A stretch of 64,000 nt of DNA from Liriodendron chinense (GCA_003013855.2 ML058447.1:62001-126000), one strand, 5' to 3'; positions 23,956 through 35,245 are shown, counted from the stretch's first letter. The notes: a model not told the origin generated them from the letters alone. Program-made: numbers and translations.

Positions 23956-24449
23956 GGATCCCCGGATTCACCGAGGTGGGTGGATTACCGAGCTGTCCAC
24001 TGTGTGATGTGTGTATTAAATCCACACTGTCCATTCACTTTGAAAACTCATTTCAGAGCATGATTCAAAAAATGAAGTAGATCCAAATCTCAGGTGGACT
24101 ATATAATACACTAAACAATGGTACCCAACTATTAAAAGCTTCTCGTGGGTCACAAAACTTTTGTGTCAAGTTGGTATTTGTTTGGTATCTTCATCCCGGT
24201 CTTTGTGACCTTTTCAATAGGTTGGATGGAAAATAAACAATCCAGTGCTCCCATGAAGTTTTTAATGGTGGGGATTCAATCACTACTATTTTATGTGATA
24301 TGGTCCACTTAAGATTTGGATCTGCTTCATGTTTGGGATAATGCCCTAAAATGAGCTTCCAAAATGCATGGACGATGTAAATGTAAGGTATATACATCAC
24401 AGTGGCCACCCATTTGGGGATCCACCGACCTTAGTGAATCCGGGGATCC
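23956..24449. mobile_element. GGGCCCACC-type MITE, copy 3 (outer arm GGATCCCCGGATTCAC)
   Basis: The outer arm GGATCCCCGGATTCAC at 23956 is mirrored at the right end (24434-24449). The inner part carries the same central words as copies 1 and 2, such as AAATGAAGTAGATCCAAATC. It begins only 12 bp after copy 2 ends. Confidence 0.7.
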
Positions 24450-24850
24450 ACCCAAACCGCGCCCGGTGAGTTGCACCTGTTGAGCTGCTTAAGAAGGATA
24501 TAAGCCACTACAGTGGGCCCTATACACAAACCTATGTCCCGAACTCGTTGTTCCCTTGTGGTGTGGCCCACTTGAGTTGTGAATCGCACTGATTTTTTCC
24601 CAAGTTCCTAACTTCAAAGGCGCATCTAACGGACGGAGTGGATGTCATACAAAAACACGTGGGCTCCACAGTGCAAAGGGTGAAGCATGTGCTGCGTATA
24701 ACAGATGTTGTAGAGGATTCCGGTCCCATGTAATCCATTCCTTATAGTTAATCCTATCTAACCCATCCCTCAGTCTCCATCATTTCCCAAACAGCTATTT
24801 ATTTATTTATTTTATTATTTTTTTTTATGTATTTCAAACGAGATAAAATG
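24450..24850. other. Region upstream of the DUF4408/DUF761 gene
   Basis: A partial MITE core (near 24510-24700) occupies most of this stretch. The last 70 bp are AT-rich with a TTTATTTA run just before the CT repeat. I see no exon. Confidence 0.4.
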
Positions 24851-24851
24851 C

Positions 24852-24877
24852 CTCTCTCTCTCTCTCTCTCTCTCTCT
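24852..24877. repeat. (CT)13 microsatellite in the core promoter
   Basis: The CT run sits directly upstream of a TATA box and about 75 bp before the start codon of the gene at 24951. CT/GA runs are common in plant core promoters and 5' leaders, so it may contribute to expression. That is inference from position. Confidence 0.75.
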
Positions 24878-24884
24878 GACAGTG

Positions 24885-24892
24885 TATATATA
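24885..24892 (+). promoter_or_regulatory. TATA box of the DUF4408/DUF761 gene
   Basis: TATATATA lies 59 bp upstream of the ATG at 24951. With the usual TATA-to-start spacing this leaves a short leader of about 30-35 nt, which is pyrimidine-rich. Confidence 0.6.
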
Positions 24893-24950
24893 CAAACCTT
24901 CTGTCCCCTCACTCCTCCCACTACCACTACCATTAGTCCCTTCACAAAAA

Positions 24951-25523
24951 ATGGTGAAGTTACACAAATCCCAGTTTGCTAAGTTAGCTGGCATTGCTCT
25001 TCTTCTCCTCATCACTCCCTTTTTATCGACATCGATGAGGTCACCTTATCTCTACCTTCTCTTCAATCTCCTCATTATCGCATTAGGAGCCGAGTCCGGC
25101 CTCCTCTCTGCCTTCTCTAAGCCCCCAGATGACAAGAAACCGGTCGTTGTTGTTGCTTCCCCCAAAGCCTCTCCTAACAAGGGTAGCGGCACCGACACCA
25201 TTGATGGTGTCTGTGAATCATCCGACGGTTGTGAAAATAGTGCGGAGACGGTTGTGAAGCCGGCTGCCGTTGCTAGGATGCAGAAAGTGAAGAAGTGCCC
25301 GTCCACACCGAGCCTGTTTTTTATAGGCTGCGGAGGCAACATCGAAGATGAAGGGATGGAAGAAGAGGTAGATGATGAAGAGGAAGAGGAGGTTGACGTC
25401 ATCGGCGGGCAAGAGCTCTTCACCAAGGCGGAGACATTCATTGGAAACTTCTACAAGCAGCTGAAGATACAGAGGGAGGAGTCATGGAAGAAGATCCACG
25501 GGCTCTATCACAAGGCCTTCTGA
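24951..25523 (+). CDS. DUF4408/DUF761-type membrane protein (cotton-fibre-expressed-protein family)
   Basis: The gene has one exon and encodes 190 residues. I chose the ATG at 24951 over an upstream in-frame ATG at 24882 because the latter overlaps the TATA box. In addition, MVKLHKSQFAKLAGIALLLL is a typical family start. Two hydrophobic segments (about residues 12-28 and 35-51) make a membrane hairpin or anchor, as in DUF4408. The middle is variable, with a KKPVVVV run and a strongly acidic Glu/Asp stretch (about 137-155). The C terminus (about 156-190) has ELFTKAETFIGNFYKQLKIQ and REESWKKIHGLYHKAF, the DUF761 motif. The molecular function of this family is not established. The frame is intact and the gene stands alone between transposon-rich regions. 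Confidence 0.85.
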   Translation: MVKLHKSQFAKLAGIALLLLITPFLSTSMRSPYLYLLFNLLIIALGAESGLLSAFSKPPDDKKPVVVVASPKASPNKGSGTDTIDGVCESSDGCENSAETVVKPAAVARMQKVKKCPSTPSLFFIGCGGNIEDEGMEEEVDDEEEEEVDVIGGQELFTKAETFIGNFYKQLKIQREESWKKIHGLYHKAF

Positions 25524-26335
25524 GATGCGGGGGCTCAACAGCTCTCTAAGGCTCTAGTAAATGATGAGATCACGGTGGACCCCATATTCATAATCCCATC
25601 TTGATCAGATGGTGTTGAATTCACGCACCCATATCCGTTACATGTTTTCATGTCCCTGACATTTCCTTCATACACATGGATGACATTTCCTTCATACACA
25701 TCGAGTCTGATGTCTACTCCATAAAAAAAATCTGTACTGTTACATATGTTTTTTTTTTTTTTTTTAGTGTACGTTTAAGAGTGTCATTTATTGTTTGTAT
25801 GCTTTTTAAGATGTTCCCTTCGTTCACTTGTGGAATCCAAACAGCTGAAATACTGGAGAAAACCTATTTCCGGCACAGTTACTCTTGCAAAACAAACAAG
25901 TGAAAGGTGTTTCCTTTCCACTACTAATGTTAGCTTTACATTGGTTGATAGTATGATGTTTTTCCTTTACAAGGTTGCATATATTTCACTTTCTTTGTGG
26001 ACAGCTGTAAATTAAAATAAAAGAATTCATAACTTTTTTTAGAGACCCATAGATGTTGTTGCCACTTCTAGTTTGACTGTAAAATAAATGGTCAGGAATC
26101 TCCCATCAAGTTCACGGTTCAGCTTTGGTGGTGTGTGACAAACCAATGGCGCAATTTCTACGGACCAGAATCTTCTACAACACCTATTGTATGCAGTGGG
26201 CCTGAGCTCTGCTGGGACACCATGTAGAACATGTGAAATCCACTCCATCCATCAGGTGCAGATTTCGATTTTAGGTTGATGGGCCAATATTCAGCCCATT
26301 CACATGTTGTGTACAGGGGACAATTGGAGGGACAA
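25524..26335. other. 3' flank of the DUF4408/DUF761 gene, then intergenic
   Basis: This probably includes the 3' untranslated region. A 22-bp direct duplication (GACATTTCCTTCATACACAT, near 25658 and 25681) and several A- and T-rich runs are present. An AATAAA occurs at 26016 but is far from the stop, so I do not claim it as the poly(A) signal. A MITE-core fragment lies at about 26190-26300. Confidence 0.45.
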
Positions 26336-27433
26336 TGTTACGATCCCAAGAGATTGAAGAGCCTAGCTTGATGCTCATCCTGAGGCTTTGATGTATTGTT
26401 TAGGTTCTTAGCAATTGGTATTAGAGCCAACACCCTGTACTGTGTTTAGGTCACGGAAGGGATGACCTGTGAAGAGGGCAACCGGGATCTGAGTGAAAGC
26501 TGTCATAATGTTGAAAGAGATACCTAGACAACCAGAGTGCAATTGCAAAGTGGAAAGGACTATCTAGATAACTATAGTGCAACTGCTATGTCTTGAAAAT
26601 TAAGGGCTACTTGGGAAAGAAGTCAGAGTTAGTGTCACCATGGAGTGGGCTGCTAGTAGGGGCTGAAAGTCGGGCAAGCTGGGTCGGGTTGGTGCTCAAC
26701 CCTAACTCAACCCAAAGTTCCTATACCTCAACCCATACCCAACCCAACCCAACCCAACCCAGGGTTGGAAATTCTCAACCCAAGCCCAACCCAACCCAGG
26801 GTTGGAAATTCTCAACCCAAGCCCAACCCAAGCGGGTTCGGTCGGGTTGATACATGTTAATATTTTCAGTATTACATTAGTCTATTATATTTCAATATAC
26901 GTCTTATTTTTTGAACTTGTCGCTTTATTAATTATATATGTAGTTATTTATTATAAAACACTTCACTTTTTCCAAACAAACAAGTTAAAATATACAATAA
27001 TCAGTCGTTCAAGACTCAAGAATATCAAATTCAAGTGTATCAAATTTCAATCATTATAAATTTATTTACTGAAGTAATATAAACTAATAAGTTTACTTAA
27101 CTAAAGTATAATAGAATTATAAGTAACTTGTATATAGATCGGGTTTGAGTTGGGTCGGGCAACCTGAAACCTCAACCTTTATTATTGGGTTGGTGTTTGC
27201 GTAGCCTAAGCTCGAGATTGGATCCAATACTTCATGCCCAAGTCCAACCCAATATCGGGTTAATCACAGGTCGGTCGGGTTAAACCCACCCAACCTTCAG
27301 CCCTAGCTGTTGTGGATGTCAGCTATGGCGTGTGGTGAAATATTGTTATGATCCGAATGATTTAAAGAGCTTATATAGTTTGAAGTGTTTCATCAATCTT
27401 AGTACTTATGACCTATTACTTAGGTTCTTAACA
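26336..27433 (+). mobile_element. TRIM retrotransposon with a nested MITE
   Basis: Two diverged direct repeats (26336-26413 and 27344-27433) start TGTTAYGATCC and end TTAGGTTCTTA(A/G)CA. Right after the first is TTGGTATTAGAGCCA (26415-26429), a one-change version of the Met-tRNA primer site. Flanks GACAA and GACAC resemble a 5-bp target duplication. Removing the MITE at 26657-27304 leaves an element of about 450 bp, a normal TRIM size. Confidence 0.7.
26657..27304. mobile_element. hAT-like MITE inside the TRIM
   Basis: The ends are inverted: TAGGGGCTGAAAG on the left and CTTCAGCCCTA on the right. Flanking octamers GCTGCTAG (26649-26656) and GCTGTTGT (27305-27312) agree at six of eight positions, as for an aged hAT target duplication. 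The outer parts are rich in AACCC/GGGTT words, and a 45-bp unit containing CAGGGTTGGAAATTCTCAAC is tandemly duplicated near 26757-26830. The centre is AT-rich. Confidence 0.6.
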
Positions 27434-28458
27434 GACACCAACAGTTAATCAGGTGCACCTCACTTGTATGAATAATTAGGCACTCCAAAATTAAGCCACA
27501 TCCTAGCCTGGGGCGGGCAACACTTAAACTTAGGGCTTGTTTGGGCGCTCTGACAAAAATCAGGATTCAGAGATGAAGCTCTCATTTTGCGGCATATTTC
27601 GATCGCACCCATAATCTTTGGTTTGTGACCCACCTGACATTTTAGGCGACGAATTTTCATTTGGCAAAAAATCTATTAGGTGAAACGTCAATTACGGGTA
27701 CTTAGCGTTGACATTACGGTGAAATGGGCTCTTTAAAAGTTTTGGTGTGATTTCACATTTTTTTCCTTTACCATGGATGGCAGAATTTTAAATGCAAAAC
27801 ATAGGAACACACACTTGATGGAATTAGTAGATGTCACACATCAGATCACTATGACCCAAGTAGATCTTGCGTGTTTTACCCACAATTTACAACAAATGTG
27901 TTGGTATAGATCTTACATGCACATCACGGTACACACCTTAAAAAATCGAGCCCATCTTGTGTGAGAACCAGGAACCAGCCGCCAAGGGGTGAGACCTTCG
28001 AGGGGTAAGGTCCCGTTGTGTTCTTACTCTTCGGGTAGGGGTATAATCGGCGATTGGATAGCATAAGCAATAAGGAAACCAAAATAAAATATTATTACCA
28101 ATGCCAGGGGATATGATTGATTAGCTGATGGGATACATATTAGACCATGATTTTGAATCAGAAGAGAGATTTCAAGAAATTGCAGATCTATTCACTCTAT
28201 CAATAACCGAGCCGGATCTGATGTATCATAAGGATCTAGACGAGACAAACGAAAGAGGTTAGAGACGACACAATAAATGTCTTGTATTAAGTTTCGTTGC
28301 CTTTGTTGGGAGTATACAGAGTCATATCTCACCTCCGAATTCTAAAACAGGAGGAGGTGAGCATAAGACGGAGTGAGTGAGCAACCCAATGTGAAGAACC
28401 AGAGCGAAGGGCTCCTCCCAACCAAAGGCCGTAAGGCCAGGGAGGGGCTTGAGCGGGA
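27434..28458. other. Intergenic, no gene seen
   Basis: A Tourist-like left end (AGGGCTTGTTTGGGCG near 27533) has no partner that I could find. The rest (27960-28450) is unique-looking sequence with no coding similarity I recognise. Confidence 0.4.
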
Positions 28459-28880
28459 CCGTAGGGCCCACCTCGACATATTCATTGTATATCCATGCTG
28501 TCCATCGGTTTTCGCAGCTTATTTTAGGTTACGATCCAAAAAATGAAGCCGATACAAGTTTTAGGTAGACCACACATTAGGAAAAGTGTTCATTGAACTC
28601 TCACCATTAAAAGCTTCCTAGCGTCCACCGTAATGTTTATTGACCATGCGATCTATTGATAAGGTAATACAGATGTGGATGAAAGGGAAAAACAAATATC
28701 AGCCTAATATAAAACTTTTGTGGCCCACTGAAGTTTTTCAATAGTCATTAACCACTGTTTCCTGTGGTGTGGTCTACCTGAAATTTGTACTGGCTTCATT
28801 TTTGGGGTAATATCCTAAAATAACCTGAAAAACAGATGGAATATGTGGATATACAATGCATGCACCACGGTGGTCCCCTG
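28459..28880. mobile_element. GGGCCCACC-core MITE, copy 4
   Basis: The left part has AGGGCCCACCTCGAC followed by ATTGTATATCCA. The right part has the inverse TGGATATACAATGCATGC followed by CACGGTGGTCCCC. The centre contains the shared words for this family. The outer arms are weakly matched, so the exact ends are uncertain. Confidence 0.55.
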
Positions 28881-28971
28881 TGATCAGGGTATCACCCCAG
28901 TCGGACTCTAAAAAATCCACCAGTGTCTATGGGCCGGTCTCGGGCCTGAAAAACAGAATTTTGAATAGAGC

Positions 28972-29556
28972 TAGGCCTCTCAATGGAGCGGGTCATAACT
29001 GAGATCTGATTCGCTCCGAATCGGTATAATGCGGATTTGGATTTTAAAATAGGTCCGATTATTTAAATGGACCAGATTTGGATATTAAAATAGGTCTAAT
29101 TACTTAAATGGACCGGATTTGGATTCACAGAAACATATCCGAGTTCGATCCGAATCCGATCCAGATCGGGCTCATTGCTACCTCTGTATATGTTATATTC
29201 ATGCTGGCCATCCGTTTTCCAGATCATTTTAGGCCATGTCTCAAAATTGAGACATGCCATTCTCAGGGGGACCATATCACAGTAAATAGTGGGATTTGCA
29301 TCATTTTGATACTAAATTGAATATATTATATTATATATTTTTTTAGATTTTAATGGGCTGGATTCGAACCTCGATCCGACCCGAATCCGATGGTTATATG
29401 GATTTTGGATCGGAAATGGATCTAACTATTTATAAATGAATCGGATATGGATATCACCTTTTGGATCCGAATCAGATTCCAATCCATCTATAGACATTCG
29501 GACTTGGAGCCGGATCCATTTGGATCTAATCCAGACCCAACCCTTTGAGAGCCCTA
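28972..29556. mobile_element. hAT-like MITE, 585 bp, near-perfect 8-bp TSD
   Basis: The inverted ends are TAGGCCTCTCAATGG (left) and CCCTTTGAGAGCCCTA (right). The flanks are AATAGAGC (28964-28971) and AATAGAGG (29557-29564), identical at seven of eight positions. The body is rich in GGATTTGGAT/GATCCGAATC words. A fragment of the GGGCCC MITE core (near 29185-29310) appears to be nested in it. Confidence 0.7.
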
Positions 29557-30084
29557 AATAGAGGCGTTCCGAAATAGTTCAAAATCCGAGCCCAAACCTA
29601 GCTAAGCCTGACCCGTTGACAGCCCTACAAAAATCAATGTTTTAGAACAATAATTATGCCTGAAAGGGAGTTATTTAGTCCAACCTAACTGCCACAATTA
29701 TAGCATATCTATATCAAAACTTCCAAAGTATCAAGTGCATGTGAAGTCCAGCGCCCTTTCAGAAAGTTGGCTTCACAAAGAGGATCTCTTAGCGCAATGT
29801 TCAGCAAGGCCATGACTCTATGTAAAACGACAACCATACATTGATAAATAGTGAAACACAATTGTGGTCTACTCCATGGGGGTTTGTTACTAAGTTTTTC
29901 AAAAGGTGATGATAATAATGAGGTCCACCTATTACATAAGTTGGATGTTGCGTATACATGAAAGGTAGAAAATTATCTCTAATTGGACCTTAAAACTATA
30001 CTCTAGCCACTTGGATTGTGAGTCCTTAACTTCCAGGAACACGGATTGCCTTAAAGCCTTTTGAAGGAACTTCTTGCCTGGGCC
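29557..30084. other. Intergenic, no gene seen
   Basis: This contains a short GACAGCCCTA end near 29620 that could be a remnant of another hAT-like MITE. I recognise nothing else. Confidence 0.4.
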
Positions 30085-30492
30085 GGAAGCTAGTTGGAGC
30101 CTACTGTGCCGTTTCTGAGAAATCCACCTGTTCATCCGTTTTTCCATATGGTGTTAGAACATGGGTCTAAAAATGACGGCAGATGCAAGACTTAAGTAGG
30201 CTGAGCAATAGGAAAAAGTGGGTTGGGAAAAGCTTACCGTTGAAACCTCCTTAAGTTCCATTTTGATGTTTATATGCCATCATATGGTAGGTCATTCCTA
30301 TTGGGATGAAATGAAAACCCAAAAATATTAGCCAGATTCCAAACTTCTGTAGCCCCACAAATTTTTCAACGGCCTACTTCAGTTTTGGATCTACATCATT
30401 TTTTTTTGTCCATGTCCTAACATGATCTAGAAAAATGGATGGACAGGTGGATTTCTCACAAGCATCACAGTGGGGCACCCCTCCTAGCTTCC
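30085..30492. mobile_element. GGGCCCACC-type MITE, copy 5 (outer arm GGAAGCTAG)
   Basis: The outer arm GGAAGCTAG is mirrored as CTAGCTTCC at the right end. The inverted similarity resumes with GAGAAATCCACCTGT, CATCC and TTTTTC. The centre carries diverged forms of the family words. Confidence 0.6.
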
Positions 30493-31339
30493 CATGAGAA
30501 GTTTCGTTCAAAAGGCTTTTGCAGGCATTCAAAGGCAACCAGTGCCCCTTTTTACGGACCTGAGTTTTAGGTACACCCTTGATTTTTTACAGGCCTACCT
30601 TTATTGCCTGTGTGATATCTACTCTGACCATTAGATGTAGACTTACATCTAAAAACTTAAGACTATTAGATTCCTACGTTAGACTTACATCTGAAAACTC
30701 AAGTTAACCTGTGATTCTAGTGGGCCACAAAAATTGTAATGATTAGGAGAGAGAAATCCACCCTTGATTTTTACTGAGTCCACCATAATTATCATAGTGA
30801 ATCCATTCAAACCATTGGAATATTCCACACTAAAACATTGTCTTGGGGCAAAAAACCAATGCTCATTAGTGATTTAGGTGAGCCACACTAAGGAAAACAG
30901 TTTGGAGGGTGAGATTTACCCTGTATTGTCTTTAATTGTGTGGTCCACCTCAATCACCGATGAGGCTGATCGTTTTATCTTGGACCTAACATGGGGTGAC
31001 ACACACGTCGATCGGGGTTGATTTCACATAAACACCATGGTGGGGTCCACCCTTGCTGATGACCCCATTTCCTTCTCTCCGGCTGCAATTATTAGGAGTA
31101 ATTACTTGTTAGTTTCTATGCTGGTTGAGCCACACGCATAATCCAACTAGTTGGACTTGAGAGTGCCCACATGTACAAGCTCGATCCAAGAGTAAGTGGG
31201 CCACACCATCAAAATAATGTAAATAACAACTGAAAATCCTCAAAATTCGCAGTGTGGCCACCTGCGTTTTGAGTCAAGTTTTGGATGACTCATGATGTTC
31301 GAGCTCACCTAATGAACGGTTTAGATGGAATATAACCTA
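30493..31339. other. Intergenic, MITE-core fragments
   Basis: Several incomplete segments with GTGGGCCACA, GTGGTCCACCT and CACCATGGTGGGGTCCACC words occur. None has two matched ends. No gene is seen. Confidence 0.4.
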
Positions 31340-32243
31340 TGTTGTATTTTAAAAAGAATTTTAAAATATTTTATTTCAAATTTTCCTTTAAAAATGGTTT
31401 CCCTTCACAAGTTTATTTTTGGAGTTTGTGCATTTCCTTTCTCCCACATCGGAAAGAACCAAGGAAAAAATCAAGTATATAAGTTGAGGCTTTATATATG
31501 GGTTAGGCCCTCAGGGGGCAAGTGAATTTTGTGGTTTGTAGGAGGGCTATGCACTATTGAACCATACTATGCCAAAAACCACACACGCGCACGCGCCCGC
31601 CGGCAGGCCGGCCGCACCGTCGTCGGTGCCAGTCTGGGTTCGGGGCCGGGTTTAGGTCTGGGTCTAGGGTCTACTGTGAGTATACTTGCGCACCTTCCTT
31701 TTGCTCCAATGGACACTGAAAGTGTACTCGCACCAACAGTCTTTTGTTTTAAACGTCCAGAGAAGCGTCTGTTTGGGTGGTCCCATCAGTTAGGTTTAAA
31801 CCCAACGACCTAACCAAATTCAAAACGGTGGATTAAGCACCTAATCAAGTCTATATATAGAATTGATTAAATCCGTTTTTAAATCAATCTGAAATCATCT
31901 TCTCTCTCAACTTTACGAAAGCTCTGGACTCGGTTTTGATTTTCTGTTTTCTCTGACTCACTGAGTCACTGCATTTCAAGTTTACGGTATACTTGCTGGT
32001 TCGAGCCCTGTACGGCGAGTGCATAGCCGGGACTAGGGTAATAGTCGTTGTATCCTGGAGGCCAACTGTCCGTGACTCCGGTTGCATTTGGAAAGCGGTC
32101 TAAGGAGGGCAGATTTGGTTTCAAGCCTAATGACTCGTCACGCCTCGACTCAGTGTTCTTCAAATCAATAAGTTTTTAAAATTTCGTTTTAATTTTCATT
32201 TATTTTAATATCTGTTAGTTGTTTTCAACATCTACTTCCAACA
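31340..32243 (+). mobile_element. Solo LTR, 904 bp, TSD ACCTA
   Basis: The unit starts TGTTGTATTTT and ends CTTCCAACA, with the mirror ends TGTTG/CAACA typical of LTRs. It is flanked by the perfect 5-bp repeat ACCTA at 31335-31339 and 32244-32248. It contains a CCCACATCGG word near its start and a TATA box, TCTATATATAG, near 31851. No internal coding region exists, so it is a solo LTR, probably Copia-type (inference). Confidence 0.78.
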
Positions 32244-32579
32244 ACCTACACGGTAGGCTCAAAGAAATGGCTCACCTATCTTTTGAATCGAGTTGAGTTT
32301 TGGTATGATTTATGACGGGTAGGTGTGGCTGTCCTCATCATCATTATGCACTATCATGTGACTATTGAGCTCGGGCCCTAACATGAGCTGCCTCAAGTGA
32401 TCAACTGAGTGGATGTCAAACAAACATCTCAAACATGTTGGTGGCCACAGGGCTTGGGTGGAGATTCGTACGTGCAGTAGAGATTTCAAACTCTCTTGCC
32501 TTGGTAAAACAACCCGTCAAATGCAAATTAAGGATGTTATTAATTAAGTTACTAAAAATGAGAGGAAAATTAATAGCAT
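32244..32579. other. Intergenic, no gene seen
   Basis: Between the solo LTR and the Tourist MITE I see only short MITE-core words. Confidence 0.4.
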
Positions 32580-32582
32580 TAA

Positions 32583-32881
32583 GGGCCCATTTGGATACTA
32601 CCAAATAAGTTACTTTTTCTACTTACAGCAGTAGATAAGAAACTCATTTCATATAAGTTTGGTTTATGACTAGTAATAAGTAACTTTTTTACTTAAAAGT
32701 ATATAATCATTTCAACTAAATTTTTTTAGCTTTTTAACTTTTTTGGAGAGATGAAAGGGAGGAAAAGCTGATAAGTATGTTATTTACCAAACATAATTAT
32801 TTTCTTAATAAGTAGAAACTAAGATAAGCTACTCATGACATAAGTAACTTATCTTAAGCAACTTACGATCCAAACGGGCCC
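32583..32881. mobile_element. Tourist-like (PIF/Harbinger) MITE, 299 bp, TSD TAA
   Basis: The inverted ends are GGGCCCATTTGGAT and ATCCAAACGGGCCC. They are bounded by TAA at 32580-32582 and 32882-32884. A 3-bp TWA duplication with GGGCC ends is characteristic of Tourist elements. The inside is rich in AAGTTACTT/AAGTAACTT words that can pair with each other. Confidence 0.75.
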
Positions 32882-32884
32882 TAA

Positions 32885-33929
32885 ATGAAATTGTTTGATC
32901 GATGACATTGAAATTCAAAAACATACCTTGAATAACTGGGCCAGACCAAACTCGAGCCAGACTTAAGGACCTTTCTTCAAAGCCCGAGTTAAAAGAAATT
33001 CAAGGCCGCTTTTAAATTGGGCCAGGCTTGGCCTGTGTACAACGTCAGCCCGTCCGAGTCCCGCGGCAAGTGAGTTAAAAGAAAGAAAGAAAGGAAAAAA
33101 ACTACTTTACGTCCAGTGAATTTTCAAAAAAATTCTTCATAAGTTTATTAACTCAGATGGGTGGCTTGGTGCCCCACCATAATTTTTGTGTGAAATCCAC
33201 CCTGACCACCAGGTGTGCCAAGCTTGGTTAATCTGGGGGACCAAAACTCAGCTTCATTCATAATTAAAGTGGACCACATGATTGAACATGTACAAATAAA
33301 CACTTATCCTCCAAACTGTTTCCCTTGATGGGGCCTATATGAATCACGTATGTGTCTGATTTTTGAAGATCCATGCCTAAATTTTGGCGTCGCATCTAAT
33401 GGTTGGAGTGGATTTCATATAATCTACATGGTGGGCCCTATAAAAATGTAAGGTGGACGTCTCTAGTCCAACTGTTTCCATTCCTTTGGTGGTGTAGTCA
33501 AATGAATAACTGGTCAGCCAGATTTTTTCGGACATGGGCATTATGAGTGATTACATATTTAACGACCGGAGTGGATTTTAAATACACATGGCAGAGGGCC
33601 CGACAAAGAAATCAAGGTTGGGTGCCCCTCCAAATGTTTAAAAATGAGAATTCCGCTCACACGTTCAAAAATGAATTTTACGTAAAGCCAATCCTTAATT
33701 TTTGGCCGTTCCACCTTGTTGTGTACGTGAAATCCTCTCCTGCCATTAGATGAACAATCAATCCAACGTTAGGCACGGTGCCAAAAAGTTAGAAAGACAT
33801 ATCATTCATGGTTAGAGGGGCCACCATGATGACCATATTAAATCCACTCCGACCAGTTAGTTGCCACGGAAAAATTAATTGAAGTATTAAATCCAAACAA
33901 CATGCACATATATGATTTATGTTGGCCGT
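32885..33929. other. Intergenic, MITE-core fragments
   Basis: Repeated GTGGGGCCCACC-like and GAGTGGATTT words occur without paired ends. There is no gene or RNA that I can support. Confidence 0.4.
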
Positions 33930-34620
33930 TGTGGAGAATCTCCCTGAGCCGAGCTTGGAGATCGTCTTTTGGGAAGACTCCGATACGACCTTTTCACCCC
34001 ACATCAAATGGACCTAGGTTACGAGAATTGTCCTCAGGTCGATGCTCGACCCGAGCCCCCAACCCGGCGCCGGTCAAGAATATCGCGATATGCCCAATAG
34101 GTGGAAGTACGGATCCCCCCACATAAATGCACTGACACATGGCATGACGCTGCTCCTGCCCCCCATAATTGCCCTGACACACTGCATGGCACTGCTCCTG
34201 CCCCCATAAATGCAGCAGGGGAGGCGTATGGCCCCCTGCATTATAGTCCTCTTGTCATGTCTAGTTAGGAAGTTGGTGGAGGCCCTCTCCTAGCTCGTCC
34301 CATCACGTCTAGTCAGGAAGTAGGTGAAAATCCATCCCAACTCGCCTTGTCCCATCGCGTCAGGCCCAAGAGGAGAGCCCCTCGCCTATAAATAATCTGG
34401 CTGCTAGGAACTAAGGTACGCAAACAAATCAACTCAGGCCATCCTGCTGCCCATTTGAAACCTCGACCTGACTTAGGCATCAAAGGGCTAACGGTTGGAC
34501 CCCGACCCCCATCTTTTGCTCTTCATCGTTGGGGGATGGAGCGGCGAAGTCTCCATCCCCCTACGATGAAGCTCGGTTCGTCGTGCTCATCCCTGAACTT
34601 CAGCAGCAACATTGGCTACA
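33930..34620 (+). mobile_element. Probable LTR fragment (Gypsy-like)
   Basis: The segment is GC-richer than its surroundings. It has a TATA box (CTATAAATAAT near 34387) followed about 75 bp later by CTGACTTAGGCATCAAAGGG, a word I associate with plant Gypsy LTR R/U5 regions. Upstream it carries two local duplications: CTGACACAYGGCATG-type units near 34130-34215 and CGTCTAGTCAGGAAGT-type units near 34255-34325. I could not find ends or a target duplication, so it may be truncated. Confidence 0.45.
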
Positions 34621-34845
34621 CCAAGAAAAAAGGTTTGGAGGCTCATTATTTCAATCATGTGGTCCACCTTGTCACGGATGCATCTGAGTTTTGGGCCCTA
34701 GAATTAGCAGGGGTGATGCACCCGGTGGTCGAGGTGGATTTCACATCAACATTATGGTGGGCCCACTGTGACACCACTCCTTTCTCTCTCTCATCTTCTC
34801 AGTCCAACCCATGCCCCTTCGTCTTCCGAGTTCCAAAACCTTCTT

Positions 34846-34847
<2 letters not shown>

Positions 34848-34888
<41 letters not shown>
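34848..34888. repeat. (CT)n microsatellite
   Basis: An uninterrupted CT run of about 41 bp. Confidence 0.9.
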
Positions 34889-34892
<4 letters not shown>

Positions 34893-35009
34893 TTTTCGAT
34901 GGTTGCCTTATAAATACCGAACAGCTGGGTACAGTCGTAGCCTCTCCCAAGTCCCAACCAACCCAGAAGGCCTTGTAGCCATTGTAGCAGAGGGCCTTAA
35001 ACAGGTCCG

Positions 35010-35011
<2 letters not shown>

Positions 35012-35047
<36 letters not shown>
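35012..35047. repeat. (CT)n microsatellite
   Basis: A second CT run of about 36 bp, 120 bp after the first. Confidence 0.9.
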
Positions 35048-35049
<2 letters not shown>

Positions 35050-35245
35050 GCTAGGCTCGGTGTGTACTATTTTTGCATGTCTTTGCCTGGGCCAAACCGG
35101 ACCTTTGTTGAACAATGAGGTTGAACTGGGACTGAGCTTGGACCGGCCTCAACATTTGGATTTGAGGCAATATGACCTTACGTTCCATAGACACTCTTGG
35201 CAACCCTAGATCTTATCTCATACGATTATGAGGTTTGCTAGAAAA

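Larger units (their letters stand above)
34621..35245. other. Intergenic with two CT microsatellites
   Basis: A MITE-core tail (about 34650-34775) is followed by two CT repeats and unique-looking sequence. The reading frames across the CT runs are artefacts. Confidence 0.45.

Noticed and set aside
24882..24950. Upstream in-frame ATG of the DUF4408/DUF761 gene
   Set aside because: It overlaps the TATA box and adds a low-complexity segment absent from the family.
34741..35118. ORFs of 116-124 residues across the CT repeats on both strands
   Set aside because: Their length comes from stop-free microsatellite frames (SLSLSL, ERERER).
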